A DNA stretch of 64,000 nucleotides from Niastella soli (GCF_017742245.1 NZ_JAGHKO010000004.1:558001-622000), one strand, 5' to 3'. Shown: positions 1-8,584, numbered from the stretch's first letter. Notes: a model not told the origin generated them from the letters alone. A program made the numbers and translations.

Positions 1-1177
1 ATTCATTCAATATCAATACCAACGGACTGCCTTCTCCAAACAATTCAGCGGTCTGAAACCAATCATCATAATCAACAGTGGTATTACCACTTTCTGCAAC
101 CATTACATACAAACTACTTTCCGTATAGAACAGTTGATGGAGCTTTTTGTATTTATCCTGGCCGGCAAAATCCCAGATATTTATTTTAAAACTGCTACCG
201 TTCGCAATTGGAAAAGCATACTCACCAATTATTATATCCACACCTTGCGTACGATCCTTTTCCTTAGGCAACTCTTTATTCAAGAGGCGATTGGCAAAAG
301 ATGTTTTTCCTGAGCGGCCATCGCCTAACAGGATCAGCTTGGCTTCATTTAATTGCTCGGTGCCGCTTTTTTCACGTTGCTCAAAATATTCCCGGATCGC
401 TTTATTGCCTTGTTTGATTATTTCCGGGGAAGGATTTATTAAAGGATTATTTTCTAATATTATGCCTCTACCAGTAAATCGACTCTCATATTTCCATTTT
501 ATATTTAGTCGAAGGTCTAAAATACTGCGAGGTAATTCTCTTATTTTATTTTTATTCAACCCTAACCATCTTATGCTTTTTAGTTCATTTATGTTTTCGG
601 GGATAGATTCAATTTTATTATTTCCAAGACTTAATACTTCAATACGGTTTAAACTTCCTTCTATATTTGGAAAGTCTGCTATTTTATTATACGACAACAT
701 TAATTTCTTTAGATTATTGCATTCAAACAGTGTCGTAGGAATATGCTCAATTCCATTCTCAAACAAAAGAAGCTCATCAAGTTCTTTTAACCAATTAATA
801 TCTCCCGGAATAGATTTAATACCGCAGCCTGCTAAATTCAAAAAACACAAGCCGTTTAAGTCCAATAGCTGAGATGGAAAACTTCTAAGATCATTTCTTG
901 CCAGTGATAAGTATTTCAGGCTTTTCATTTTGGATATTTCAGGCGGCACCTCTTTTAATTTATTCTGACTAAGTTTCAAATCTTCGAGTTCATTAAACTC
1001 CAATAAAGATTGCGGAAAAGTTTGTAAGCTTATGTTTCTAAGCCGAATACTTTTTACAGTTTTGTCAGCATCAATACTATAATATAAATCAGAAATACTA
1101 TCCAAATCACTTCCCTTCCTTTTAAGTGTATGTCCTATTTCCGATTCAAGCCTTTTGATCTTTTCTAAATCAGTCAT
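1..1177 (-). CDS. ROCO-type leucine-rich-repeat GTPase (partial, C-terminus beyond window)
   Basis: The frame opens at an ATG complementary to 1175-1177 and stays open for 392 codons to the left edge, so only the N-terminal part is seen. Residues about 40-255 are leucine-rich repeats (recurring L..L.L..N.I..IP pattern). They are followed near residue 285 by a Ras-like P-loop, GDGRSGKTS, and near 333 by the switch II motif WDFAGQ. LRR followed by a Roc GTPase is the architecture of bacterial ROCO proteins, whose COR dimerisation domain would lie outside the window. Its cellular role cannot be read from the sequence. The family call is secure; the total length is unknown. Confidence 0.9.
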   Translation of the reverse strand, partial: MTDLEKIKRLESEIGHTLKRKGSDLDSISDLYYSIDADKTVKSIRLRNISLQTFPQSLLEFNELEDLKLSQNKLKEVPPEISKMKSLKYLSLARNDLRSFPSQLLDLNGLCFLNLAGCGIKSIPGDINWLKELDELLLFENGIEHIPTTLFECNNLKKLMLSYNKIADFPNIEGSLNRIEVLSLGNNKIESIPENINELKSIRWLGLNKNKIRELPRSILDLRLNIKWKYESRFTGRGIILENNPLINPSPEIIKQGNKAIREYFEQREKSGTEQLNEAKLILLGDGRSGKTSFANRLLNKELPKEKDRTQGVDIIIGEYAFPIANGSSFKINIWDFAGQDKYKKLHQLFYTESSLYVMVAESGNTTVDYDDWFQTAELFGEGSPLVLILNE

Positions 1178-1417
1178 GCCTGGAATAAAATTTGAATATT
1201 AATAAAGCACCTACGCTTTCAAGTTTGTAATAATTTGATGGATAAAATAGGGTGTTTTTCCCGTTTTTTATATGAATGTGGTAATTTATTTGTATCAAAA
1301 CCGTACTGATTTGTCCGGTTTTGTATGGCGAACACCGGAAAAGCAGGCTATAGCACTGGTTGTTAATCGTTTACGAAAATGGCATAGTGTTTAGAGTTAG
1401 CGTACAAACCGGTTAAC

Positions 1418-1601
1418 ATGTTCAGGAACCACCTTAAGGTTGCTTTCCGCAGCGTCTGGAACAATAAGTTTTATTCGGCCATCTCCATATTTGGACTGGC
1501 CATAGGTATAACAGCGGGTTCTGATTGCCGTTCTTACTATAAGTGTACAGGCAATCAAGGGCGCATTGGCAAATCCCGTTAAAAGCCTAAGAACTGAATA
1601 A
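1418..1601 (+). pseudogene. Collapsed MacB/FtsX-type ABC transporter permease
   Basis: The ATG at 1418 begins MFRNHLKVAFRSVWNNKFYS.., the standard N-terminus of Bacteroidota MacB-like permeases, including the first membrane segment SIFGLAIGITAG. The frame then breaks. In the next frame the sequence reads LIAVLTISVQAIKGALANPV..LRTE and stops at 1599-1601, which is the usual C-terminus of the same family. About 33 N-terminal and 27 C-terminal codons remain of a protein normally near 800 residues, so an internal deletion of roughly 2.2 kb with a frame change is inferred. Not functional. Confidence 0.8.
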
Positions 1602-1722
1602 ATTAATATATTTCTTAAACTAACCCGAACATCCGTAAAAAGTATACATCTTCCGGGAATTCGTATTATCGGTCTGGCAGCCTTTAGTAAGACCTTTACC
1701 TCATCAATTAAATCTTACTAAA

Positions 1723-2538
1723 ATGAACAAGACAATCTTTATTACAGGCGCCAGCAGTGGAATAGGAAAAGAGACCGCCAAATTGTTTCAATCAAAGGGA
1801 TGGAACGTTATTGCCACGATGCGGAAACCCGGAAGTGAAAGGGAATTAACTGCACTAACTAATGTAGTGGTAACGGAACTCGATGTATTGGATGCCAACT
1901 CAATCAATAAAGCAGTAAATGAAGGCATCAAAAAGTTTGGCAAAATTGATGTACTGCTGAACAATGCAGGGTATGGCGCTTATGGACCGTTAGAATCATT
2001 TACAAGAGAAAAGATCGTCCGTCAGTTTAACACCAATGTGATCGGTCTATTAGATGTTACAAGGGCTCTACTCCCCCATTTTCGACAAAATAAAAACGGA
2101 GTTATCATTAACATTTCATCCATTGGCGGCAAAATAACCTTTCCGTTAGGCGCTTTGTATCATGGTACCAAGTTCGCCGTTGAAGGCATTTCCGAATCGC
2201 TGAATTATGAGGTAGAACAGTTTGGCGGACGGGTAAAGATCGTTGAACCAGGTGCTATTGCCACGGACTTTGGTGGCCGTTCCTTTGATTTCAGCAATGA
2301 TGAAACACTTACCGAATACCAACCGATAGTTGAAAAAATGTTATCAACCATTCCGGCCCTGTACCAAAACGCTTCCCCGGCAAGCGTAGTTGCCGAGGTA
2401 ATTTACGAAGCCGCTACCGATGGCACTGGTCAGTTACGGTATACTGCAGGAGAAGACGCCAAAACAATTATCGCGAATCGTAAGCAACTGGATGACGCCA
2501 CTTTAATTGGTGCCCTTAAGAACCAATTTGGGCTTTAG
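1723..2538 (+). CDS. SDR family NAD(P)-dependent oxidoreductase
   Basis: Classical short-chain dehydrogenase of 271 residues. It has the cofactor motif TGASSGIG (8-15), NNAG (80-83), a serine pair at 132-133 and the catalytic YHGTK (Tyr146, Lys150). The C-terminal substrate loop is longer than in the minimal SDR fold, as in oxidoreductases acting on ketones or aldehydes; the substrate is unknown. No signal peptide, so cytosolic. It lies 23 bp upstream of a same-strand AraC regulator, a common Bacteroidota pairing that suggests the regulator controls it or they share a signal. Confidence 0.92.
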   Translation: MNKTIFITGASSGIGKETAKLFQSKGWNVIATMRKPGSERELTALTNVVVTELDVLDANSINKAVNEGIKKFGKIDVLLNNAGYGAYGPLESFTREKIVRQFNTNVIGLLDVTRALLPHFRQNKNGVIINISSIGGKITFPLGALYHGTKFAVEGISESLNYEVEQFGGRVKIVEPGAIATDFGGRSFDFSNDETLTEYQPIVEKMLSTIPALYQNASPASVVAEVIYEAATDGTGQLRYTAGEDAKTIIANRKQLDDATLIGALKNQFGL

Positions 2539-2561
2539 TACCTAAAAAGTTAATTACTTTT

Positions 2562-3476
2562 ATGATCATGAGTGTATTTGTTCACCTGCAAACGATCACA
2601 GACCTGTTCAAATTTTTCAATTTGACTAAAATCCACCACCCCCTGGTGGCAGTGGTGGATTTTAGCCAGGTAAGCGAGCACATTACCGAGGAGACAAAAG
2701 TTGCAGCCGATTTTTACACTGTGATGTTCAAAAACTATCACAGTAACACCGTAAAATATGGGCGCAAAATGGTGGATTTTCAGGATGGCAGCCTCATTTG
2801 TCTGGCGCCCAACCAGGTGATTGAAATGGATACTGATACAGAAGCATCAGAGAACATGTTGGGTTGGGGTTTGTTTTTCCATCCCGACCTGATCAGGAGT
2901 ACCTCCCTGAACGATAAAATGGAAGGCTACAGCTTCTTTTCCTATGAAATAGCAGAAGCGCTGCATTTATCGGAAAAGGAAAAACAGATCTTATATGAAT
3001 GTGTACTAAAAATTCAGGCTGAATTACAGGAGAACATTGATGTACATAGTCAAACGATCATAGTTTCCACCATTGAGTTGTTACTGAATTATTGCACCCG
3101 TTTTTACGGAAGGCAATTCATAACCAGAAAAAGCACCAACAATGCAGTGGTGGTTCAAATTGAAAAAATACTAAAAGAATATTTCAAAAGAAGCGAAATA
3201 ACGGAAACAGGTTTACCTACTGTAAAGTACCTGGCAGAACAGGTGCATTTATCACCCAGTTATTTGAGCGACCTGCTAAAAAAAGAAACCGGCAAAAACA
3301 CCCAGGACCATATCCATTTTTATTTAATAGAAGCAGCCAAGAACATGCTGTTAAGTACCAATAAATCAGTTGGAGAAATAGCCTATTCATTGGGATTTGA
3401 ATACCCCCAATATTTCAATAAGCTCTTCAAGCAAAAAACAGGAAAAACCCCGATAGAATTCAGGAGTATGAGTTGA
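2562..3476 (+). CDS. AraC family transcriptional regulator
   Basis: 304 residues: an N-terminal cupin-like sensing half (HHPLVAVVDFS near residues 24-34) and a C-terminal pair of helix-turn-helix motifs. HTH1 is around LAEQVHLSPSYLSDLLKKETG and HTH2 around VGEIAYSLGFEYPQYFNKLF, ending in the family signature KTGKTPIEFR. It probably regulates the SDR gene just upstream. Either ATG, 2562 or 2568, could be the start. A perfect 14-bp inverted repeat (2626-2639 and 2652-2665) lies inside codons for the conserved N-terminal motif; see the separate entry. Confidence 0.9.
   Translation: MIMSVFVHLQTITDLFKFFNLTKIHHPLVAVVDFSQVSEHITEETKVAADFYTVMFKNYHSNTVKYGRKMVDFQDGSLICLAPNQVIEMDTDTEASENMLGWGLFFHPDLIRSTSLNDKMEGYSFFSYEIAEALHLSEKEKQILYECVLKIQAELQENIDVHSQTIIVSTIELLLNYCTRFYGRQFITRKSTNNAVVVQIEKILKEYFKRSEITETGLPTVKYLAEQVHLSPSYLSDLLKKETGKNTQDHIHFYLIEAAKNMLLSTNKSVGEIAYSLGFEYPQYFNKLFKQKTGKTPIEFRSMS
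2626..2665. repeat. Perfect 14-bp inverted repeat inside the AraC gene
   Basis: The arm CTAAAATCCACCAC (2626-2639) is exactly complementary to 2652-2665, with a 12-nt spacer. In RNA this is a strong hairpin beginning about 64 nt after the AraC start codon. It could be an autoregulatory operator or a translation-attenuating hairpin; function is inferred only. Confidence 0.75.
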
Positions 3477-3487
3477 AGTAACAGGTT

Positions 3488-4321
3488 TTAATGATCTCTC
3501 TTATGCTCTTTCATGTATTTCAAATACAGGATGATATTTTCGAATTCTTTATCCGATAAGCTGGTCATTGCAGGCATACGGCTATTGTACCTGAAGGAGG
3601 CAGGCGCCTTTGCAAAAGCAATGAGCTGTTTTTCATCCCGGTATTCGGTAATGTTTTTAGGGAGATTAAATTCAGGACCAAAGGAGCCACCGATCTTATT
3701 GATAGAATGACATTTCATACAATTGTCTCTGAATGTAATATAACCGGGGTAGGCAGCATCACTACTATCAGGCTGAATTAATCGATATTTTTCTTTTTCC
3801 GGGATCAATCGAATAGTGGTGAGGCCATAGGGCCAGAAAAAGGATTTATCCTCTTTCTTCACTTTGTCCCAGACAAGATAATACGGGCTAAAATGCTGAC
3901 TAAGGGAGTCTGGCCAATTCTTAGTATCCGGCTGGTCCAAGTCCTTAAATACGATGTAACCTTGCGCAGGACCATAGATCTTCGAAAGGTCCATGATTGG
4001 GTTGTAGCCATCCTTGCATTCAAATAAGACCATGGCGTGGGTGGTATCGAATGCAGCAGTTTTCCAGGCAGCATCGAGCAGCGGGCGGAGAGAAAACCCA
4101 AGGTATTTTTTGGGAGATTTGAAATACTGATCGTAGTCAACGTTAACCTTTATTGAATTCCTGGCTGGCGAATCCAATACTTTTTCCAGCACAATAGTAA
4201 CTTCCTCATTTTCGCCTGCACTTTCAGTAGAAAGAGTACTTTTATTATTCGTTGTCGGGTTATTACAAGCTATGAAAACGACAATACCCCAGAAAACAAA
4301 AAGCGCTATTTTCATACTCAT
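3488..4321 (-). CDS. Lipoprotein c-type cytochrome
   Basis: 277 residues. The N-terminus is a lipoprotein signal ending in the lipobox VFIAC (Cys19), so export and lipid anchoring are likely. Residues about 45-180 resemble the small beta domain used by molybdopterin-type oxidoreductases (LRPLLDAAW.., YIVFKDLD, PYGLTTIRL). The C-terminus is a mono-haem cytochrome c: CMKCH at 201-205, with the probable axial Met in SRMPAM and the helix ILYLKYM. An electron-transfer role at the periplasmic face is inferred. Convergent with the AraC gene, 11 bp apart. The redox partner is not identifiable nearby. Confidence 0.85.
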   Translation of the reverse strand: MSMKIALFVFWGIVVFIACNNPTTNNKSTLSTESAGENEEVTIVLEKVLDSPARNSIKVNVDYDQYFKSPKKYLGFSLRPLLDAAWKTAAFDTTHAMVLFECKDGYNPIMDLSKIYGPAQGYIVFKDLDQPDTKNWPDSLSQHFSPYYLVWDKVKKEDKSFFWPYGLTTIRLIPEKEKYRLIQPDSSDAAYPGYITFRDNCMKCHSINKIGGSFGPEFNLPKNITEYRDEKQLIAFAKAPASFRYNSRMPAMTSLSDKEFENIILYLKYMKEHKRDH

Positions 4322-4595
4322 CTTTATATAAAGGTTACTAATACTTTATTTAAAAAATGACCGTGTTTTTCACGTTTTGTTTGAAAAAGCTACCGGCCCT
4401 GGAAAAAACCTCCTTCAGCTTAAAAAGCCCGACCAACCTTGCCCACCCACCTGTGCCGCTACTAGAAGCTATTCTAGCGTCTGCTTTCCCTCCTACCGCC
4501 ACATAACCCACCCGACACGCCCAAGGCGCCCTAAGGCTTATTATCGCCGAGACGCTACCAATAGGAGTATAAAACCATCCCATCACGTAGCCAGG

Positions 4596-4820
4596 TCCTG
4601 GTCAGATTCTCTCAACATATTCTAGACATATTCTAGTCAGATATACTAAAACAGGCCATTTCCCCGGTAATAATGCCACTGTAATCCCACTAGAATGCCA
4701 CTGTAATCCCACTGTGGAGTGCCATTTTGGTGCAATTCCGGTAGAATTTTGGTGGGATAATTAGGCGGAATCAGGCTTGTTTCAGTATATCAGAAGTGAA
4801 TCTAACAGGACTAACAGTTT
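4596..4820. repeat. Dispersed intergenic repeat, copy 1
   Basis: Lies in the 560-bp gene-free stretch 4322-4881. The left flank holds TCCTGGTCAGAT (4596-4607). The core (4672-4759) starts with four 11-bp modules of the type AATGCCACTGT / AATCCCACTAG, then GCCATTTTGGTGC..GGTGGGAT. The right flank holds TTAGGCGG, GGCTTGTTTCAGTATATC and AGTGAATCTAACAGGACT. Both flanks match copy 2 (60190-60390) in the same orientation, but the core matches the reverse complement of copy 2. No coding potential is evident; the rest of the gap shows nothing recognisable. Confidence 0.75.
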
Positions 4821-4881
4821 ATGTCTACAAAGGTCTGAGCTATGATTAACTAGGGAAATAGCCGGATATGGCACCCTATGG

Positions 4882-5859
4882 TCACAGATCATACCGGTAC
4901 AAAAGCGCATATGACCGGCGGTGATACCCGGAGGAGGCGATTGGAGGCAGGTTGAAATCGAAATACCCGGCAAACAGGTGCCGGCCCCATTGCAACTGCA
5001 AATTGGGTTGCACGGCCTGGTGAAAGCTCACTCCTAAACCGGCTGACAGATGAAAGGCTGAACTGTCATTGACATTGATCTTTCTGATGCCCCGAATGCC
5101 AATGTATTGTTCAGGAGAAGAAGAAGAACCGCTGACCAGGGAAAAATTTCCATAACCGCTGATCTGTGTACTTTCATTAATGGCACCGGTATAACCAGCC
5201 TGCACGCCGAAAGTAGTTGGCAAGGTAGTTATGTGGTCCCATTCTGTGTAAGGGTGATTGATATAACGGGTGGAAAAACCAACAAACCATTGTTGTTCTT
5301 CTGTAGTATGAAAAACGGATGCCCCGGCGTTAAAAGTAAAATACCCGAAATTGTAGCCAGATTGGAGGGGATCTCTTTTTATAGCCCAGGACATTGCACC
5401 TGATCTATCGAAATCAGCAGGAAAACTATAATAACTCCCTGTATAACCTACCCTGTTGAAAGAATAATTTCCCTGAAAGCCGATGGCCATATAAGTGTTA
5501 TTATAATCGAGCGGCAAGGCATACGAAAGCGCCAGCATGGCTGAAGAAGCCTTCATCAGGTTATCACTGGCATTATCTACATTCAATCCAGCCGTAAGCG
5601 TGAAAAAAGGAAAGGTATTCGACACCGTTTCTATATTCCGTTCAAAAACCAACTCAAGGGTTATCGACTTGCTTTTGGTTGAAAGAATACCCGGATAATT
5701 GACATTATGAAGCATTACATGGGTTACCGGTAGGGTGTCGGTCTTAAGTGCCGGGTTGTACCAAAGCTTCATTTGTTCAATTCCCAGGGCATGAGGGTCC
5801 TGCGCTTTTGTAAAAACGACAATACCGAAAAATGCCATGAATGATAAAAACCGACGCAT
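4882..5859 (-). CDS. PorP/SprF family type IX secretion system membrane protein
   Basis: 325 residues with a signal peptide (MRRFLSFMAFFGIVVFTKAQ). Next comes the family N-terminal pattern of an early Asn-Pro (WYNPAL), then alternating beta-strand segments ending in an aromatic tail typical of outer-membrane barrels. PorP/SprF proteins assist type IX secretion and anchoring of gliding-type proteins; many genomes hold numerous paralogues. Here it is a lone gene with no adjacent CHU_C partner, so its client is unknown. The downstream side runs into the dispersed repeat region. Confidence 0.8.
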   Translation of the reverse strand: MRRFLSFMAFFGIVVFTKAQDPHALGIEQMKLWYNPALKTDTLPVTHVMLHNVNYPGILSTKSKSITLELVFERNIETVSNTFPFFTLTAGLNVDNASDNLMKASSAMLALSYALPLDYNNTYMAIGFQGNYSFNRVGYTGSYYSFPADFDRSGAMSWAIKRDPLQSGYNFGYFTFNAGASVFHTTEEQQWFVGFSTRYINHPYTEWDHITTLPTTFGVQAGYTGAINESTQISGYGNFSLVSGSSSSPEQYIGIRGIRKINVNDSSAFHLSAGLGVSFHQAVQPNLQLQWGRHLFAGYFDFNLPPIASSGYHRRSYALLYRYDL

Positions 5860-6044
5860 GAGATGATTTGGGCAACCATAACGAGCGGGCTATTTCTTTA
5901 TTATTGCCAGGCTGTATTTGCTGGTTACGCAACTGTTAAATTACCAAAAGCCGAGATAACATACTGTGACTTCAGCATTTTTCTTTTATGAGAAGTAATT
6001 GACTGGAAGGAGCCTTTATAGAACCCGAGTTATTTAGAGATGAG

Positions 6045-6263
6045 CTATTCGTTGTTAAAAAGAACAACTGCCAGCGTCATTATTACCAAATGGGCGATAT
6101 AATCGAATATTCCCCAAATAAAAATAAATTTAACGCCACCCCAGAAACTTTCCGGTCCCACCCAACTCCAGGCCCACACACCACAAAGAATAATGAGTGC
6201 GATATGAGCAATTACTACAATTAAAGCACCGAAAGCAGATAATTTATTCATAGCGTTTAGCAT
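6045..6263 (-). CDS. Small two-helix membrane protein, unknown
   Basis: 72 residues with two hydrophobic segments: about 10-33 (AFGALIVVIAHIALIILCGVWAW) and 42-68. That makes it almost entirely membrane-embedded. An in-frame ATG 12 nt downstream (6251) is an equally good start. No family recognised. The coding pattern is believable and nothing else competes for the region; it stands alone between a PorP/SprF gene and a secreted hypothetical. Confidence 0.6.
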   Translation of the reverse strand: MLNAMNKLSAFGALIVVIAHIALIILCGVWAWSWVGPESFWGGVKFIFIWGIFDYIAHLVIMTLAVVLFNNE

Positions 6264-6410
6264 TAATTTTTTATAAATACCTGTTCAATCCAGGCCAATC
6301 TCTGCTATACAACTAACGCCAACGAATAATTATAATTGTGAGGTTGGTTTTACTTGATATAAATCAATTTATACTCAAGTTGGCCAGATAACCTAAACGG
6401 AATGATTTAA

Positions 6411-6968
6411 TTAATATTCCTTAGGACTTATTGGATCCACAAACAATTCAATCACATCACTCTCTTTGGTCACGGTTTTCGTTGCCAGGTTAACAGTAAA
6501 TTTATAATAAGTAACTTTTTGCATTTTCTCATTCTGGTATCTCCAACCATAAGCCTTTACCGAAAAAATGTTTTGGCCCTCAACAGGTTCTGTTGAAAAG
6601 CGATGTCCCTGGTGTATATAAGGTTCCTTTTTTACAAGCGCTTCTGCCTCGGCGATCAATTTCATCATGGTATCAACCTGCCTATTAAATTCTATTTGCC
6701 ATCCCTTGCCATGCCGCTGTTCCAGTATTTTATTTACTCTTTTATTCTCCTTTTCTACACTATCTTCTAATTCCTTATCAACCTTACAGCCTGCAACAAC
6801 AAGAAGAGAAAAACCATATTTTTTGGCTACAACATTCTTTGCTCTGCAATATTGTCCATTTATATCGCCATAAAGAAGTCTCTTTAATGGAGCATCAGTC
6901 TTGTTTGTTTGTGCTTTACAGGTGAGCGCGGAAAAAAAGATCATAAGAAATAGTAATGGCCGGATCAT
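6411..6968 (-). CDS. Secreted hypothetical protein
   Basis: 185 residues with a clear signal peptide (MIRPLLFLMIFFSALTCKAQ, cleavage after Ala-Gln likely). The mature part has a charged helical middle (VDKELEDSVEKENKRVNKIL) and a C-terminal half rich in strand-forming residues (YKFTVNLATKTVTKE). No family recognised; periplasmic or surface location inferred from the signal only. The upstream neighbour on the other strand is a lost TonB-receptor tail, so no operon partner is evident. Confidence 0.7.
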   Translation of the reverse strand: MIRPLLFLMIFFSALTCKAQTNKTDAPLKRLLYGDINGQYCRAKNVVAKKYGFSLLVVAGCKVDKELEDSVEKENKRVNKILEQRHGKGWQIEFNRQVDTMMKLIAEAEALVKKEPYIHQGHRFSTEPVEGQNIFSVKAYGWRYQNEKMQKVTYYKFTVNLATKTVTKESDVIELFVDPISPKEY

Positions 6969-7017
6969 TCAACTTAATTTTTGACAAGATGCAACAAATT
7001 TAGATCTGCTGCAACAG

Positions 7018-7173
7018 GACAAACCTGTACCATTGGTTGATTTTTTCCGGATTTCGAAAAATGTCTTTAACCAATCATACTATCCGCCCAGAAGCCAGTA
7101 CCGGGTTCAGGACCTTGAATATGTGCAGGGTAATGGTGCCCGCTACAATCTTAGCGTAGGTTTTAAATTTTAA
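7018..7173 (+). pseudogene. C-terminal remnant of a TonB-dependent outer-membrane receptor
   Basis: The plus frame ending at TAA 7171-7173 encodes DFFRISKNVFNQSYYPPRSQ.. and finishes ARYNLSVGFKF. That final strand, with terminal aromatic, is typical of Bacteroidota TonB-dependent or beta-barrel receptors. No start or upstream domains are present: the frame is preceded closely by the divergent start of the secreted protein at 6968. The left boundary is uncertain. It is followed by a good terminator, consistent with the preserved 3' end of a deleted gene. Confidence 0.65.
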
Positions 7174-7197
7174 AATATTTCTCAGGAATTAAGCGAA

Positions 7198-7231
7198 GGG
7201 GGTGTCCACCGATGGCGGACACCCCCTTTTT
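7198..7231 (+). terminator. Rho-independent terminator
   Basis: GGGGGTGTCC (7198-7207) pairs perfectly with GGACACCCCC (7217-7226), followed by TTTTT. It sits after the TonB-receptor remnant and may still terminate transcription from both sides. Confidence 0.85.
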
Positions 7232-7243
7232 GTTATTATAGCC

Positions 7244-7960
7244 TTATGGATTGGTCGAATAAATGCTCGCCTCTTTAACAAAAACCCTTCTGTTGAGCTT
7301 AAGCTGCGCAATGATCAGTTCAGCAAAATCTTCCGGGTGCATTACTCTTTCCGGATCGCCTTTGATCAAATTAGCACTATTTGCAAGGTCAGTAACTACT
7401 GTACTGGGCGCCAGTGCGGTTACCCGGATATTATGCTTTCTTACCTCCTGCATCAGACTTTCAGACAAACCAAACACGGCAAACTTTGAGGCAGCATAAG
7501 CACTGGTTACGGGACTGCCCGTTTTACCAGCCGTGGAAGAGATATTGACAATATCGCCAGTCTGGCGCTCGATCATTTGCGGAAGTACGGCACGGGTAGT
7601 ATAATAAACGCCAAATACATTTACTTTTATCTGCTGCTCCCACACTTCAGGCTCCAGTTCCAAAAAATTACCAAAGGTTGCAGTACCGGCATTGTTGATC
7701 AGGATATCAACATTACCCAAAGATGCGTTCAGCTTTTGAATAGCAGATTCAACTTCAGTCCTGATACTTACATCGGCAGTAGCCCAGGCAGCTTTCACTC
7801 CTAGCTTAGTGATTTCCTCTGCCACTGCTATTACATCCTTTTCTGTTCTGGCCATCAGTCCAACGTGCACCCCTTCATTAGCCAAAGCAAGCGCGATGGC
7901 TTTACCAATTCCTTTCCCGGCACCAGTTACCAATGCCACTTTTCCTTTTAAATTTTCCAT
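7244..7960 (-). CDS. SDR family oxidoreductase (3-ketoacyl-reductase-like)
   Basis: 238 residues, close to the minimal classical SDR length. It has TGAGKGIG (12-19), NNAG (89-92), serines at 141-142 and YAASK with Tyr155 and Lys159. The FabG-like form suggests NADP(H)-dependent carbonyl reduction; the substrate is not deducible. It begins with ATG at 7960. It has no close same-strand partner; tRNA-Pro lies 256 bp to the right. Confidence 0.92.
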   Translation of the reverse strand: MENLKGKVALVTGAGKGIGKAIALALANEGVHVGLMARTEKDVIAVAEEITKLGVKAAWATADVSIRTEVESAIQKLNASLGNVDILINNAGTATFGNFLELEPEVWEQQIKVNVFGVYYTTRAVLPQMIERQTGDIVNISSTAGKTGSPVTSAYAASKFAVFGLSESLMQEVRKHNIRVTALAPSTVVTDLANSANLIKGDPERVMHPEDFAELIIAQLKLNRRVFVKEASIYSTNP

Positions 7961-8087
7961 ACGTTTATTTTACTGCAAAAATGCAGCAAGTTATCTTAAG
8001 TGCATGAGAGATTTCAACAGACAGACGAAAAAGTCGTACTTTGATGAGTAAGACGGTTTTAGTTATATTTAACTACCGAAGTATCAT

Positions 8088-8108
8088 ATTTCGGGCAGTA
8101 GCGCGGCT
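8088..8108 (+). repeat. Partial copy of the 5' end of tRNA-Pro
   Basis: ATTTCGGGCAGTAGCGC.GC.C here matches the sequence starting at 8213, the 5' flank, acceptor strand and D-arm start of the intact tRNA-Pro. The copy then diverges. Between the two copies is an imperfect hairpin (8151-8178, centred on TCTCGGC..GCCGAGA). A duplicated tRNA fragment beside an integrase gene suggests past recombination at the tRNA locus. Confidence 0.55.
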
Positions 8109-8216
8109 CAGAGAAAATCAATGCGACGAAGGAGCATTCAATTTTCCTGATCCCGATCTCGGCTGAGCCGAGACGGGACCACGGGTAAGCGGGCTACCTG
8201 ATGAATGATGAAATTT

Positions 8217-8290
8217 CGGGCAGTAGCGCAGCCCGGTAGCGCACTACGTTCGGGACGTAGGGGTCGCAAGTTCGAATCTTGTCTGCCCGA
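8217..8290 (+). tRNA. tRNA-Pro (anticodon CGG)
   Basis: A 74-nt cloverleaf can be drawn. The acceptor CGGGCAG pairs with CTGCCCG (8283-8289) and the discriminator is A. The D-stem is GCGC/GCGC with loop AGCCCGGTA. The anticodon stem CTACG/CGTAG encloses TTCGGGA (anticodon CGG). The T-arm is GCAAG-TTCGAAT-CTTGT. CCA is not encoded. A terminator follows, then a tyrosine integrase gene, so this tRNA is the probable integration target of the downstream island. Confidence 0.95.
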
Positions 8291-8317
8291 CTAGTAAGGT
8301 TAAAATCTTCACCAAAG

Positions 8318-8350
8318 GCGCATAAACTCCACTGTTTATGCGCTTTTTTT
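8318..8350 (+). terminator. Terminator after tRNA-Pro
   Basis: GCGCATAAAC (8318-8327), loop TCCACT, GTTTATGCGC (8334-8343), then seven T residues. Perfect 10-bp stem. Confidence 0.88.
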
Positions 8351-8391
8351 CAAGTTTTCATATCAGTTTATTACAAAGTTGTTCAAATCTC

Positions 8392-8449
8392 AGGTGAACA
8401 AAGAGGTGAACAGCGGTTCGAATAAGAGGTGAACATAAATTTGTTCACC
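8392..8449. repeat. AGGTGAACA repeats between tRNA and integrase
   Basis: AGGTGAACA occurs at 8392-8400, 8404-8412 and 8427-8435, with its inverse TGTTCACC at 8442-8449. Clustered short repeats between an att-type tRNA and an integrase gene resemble recombinase arm-binding or excisionase sites. The binding protein is not proven. The rest of 8291-8584 shows nothing else. Confidence 0.6.
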
Positions 8450-8584
8450 AGAACCGATATATACACCTGGTTGTCAAACTATTCCGTTAGTGAGATTTGA
8501 TTCAATATGGTGTGTTTTGTATTCATTTTTCGTGTTCGGTAAGCGATTAAAGAGCTGAATTCATTCAATCAAAATGAAAACAGT

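Noticed and set aside
147-872. 241-codon plus-strand frame at the left edge
   Set aside because: Shadow of the minus-strand LRR/GTPase gene; the composition is unlike a protein and the LRR pattern is on the other strand.
2550-2741. 63-codon minus-strand frame over the AraC start
   Set aside because: It exists only because the 14-bp inverted repeat is mirrored; the plus-strand AraC gene explains the region.
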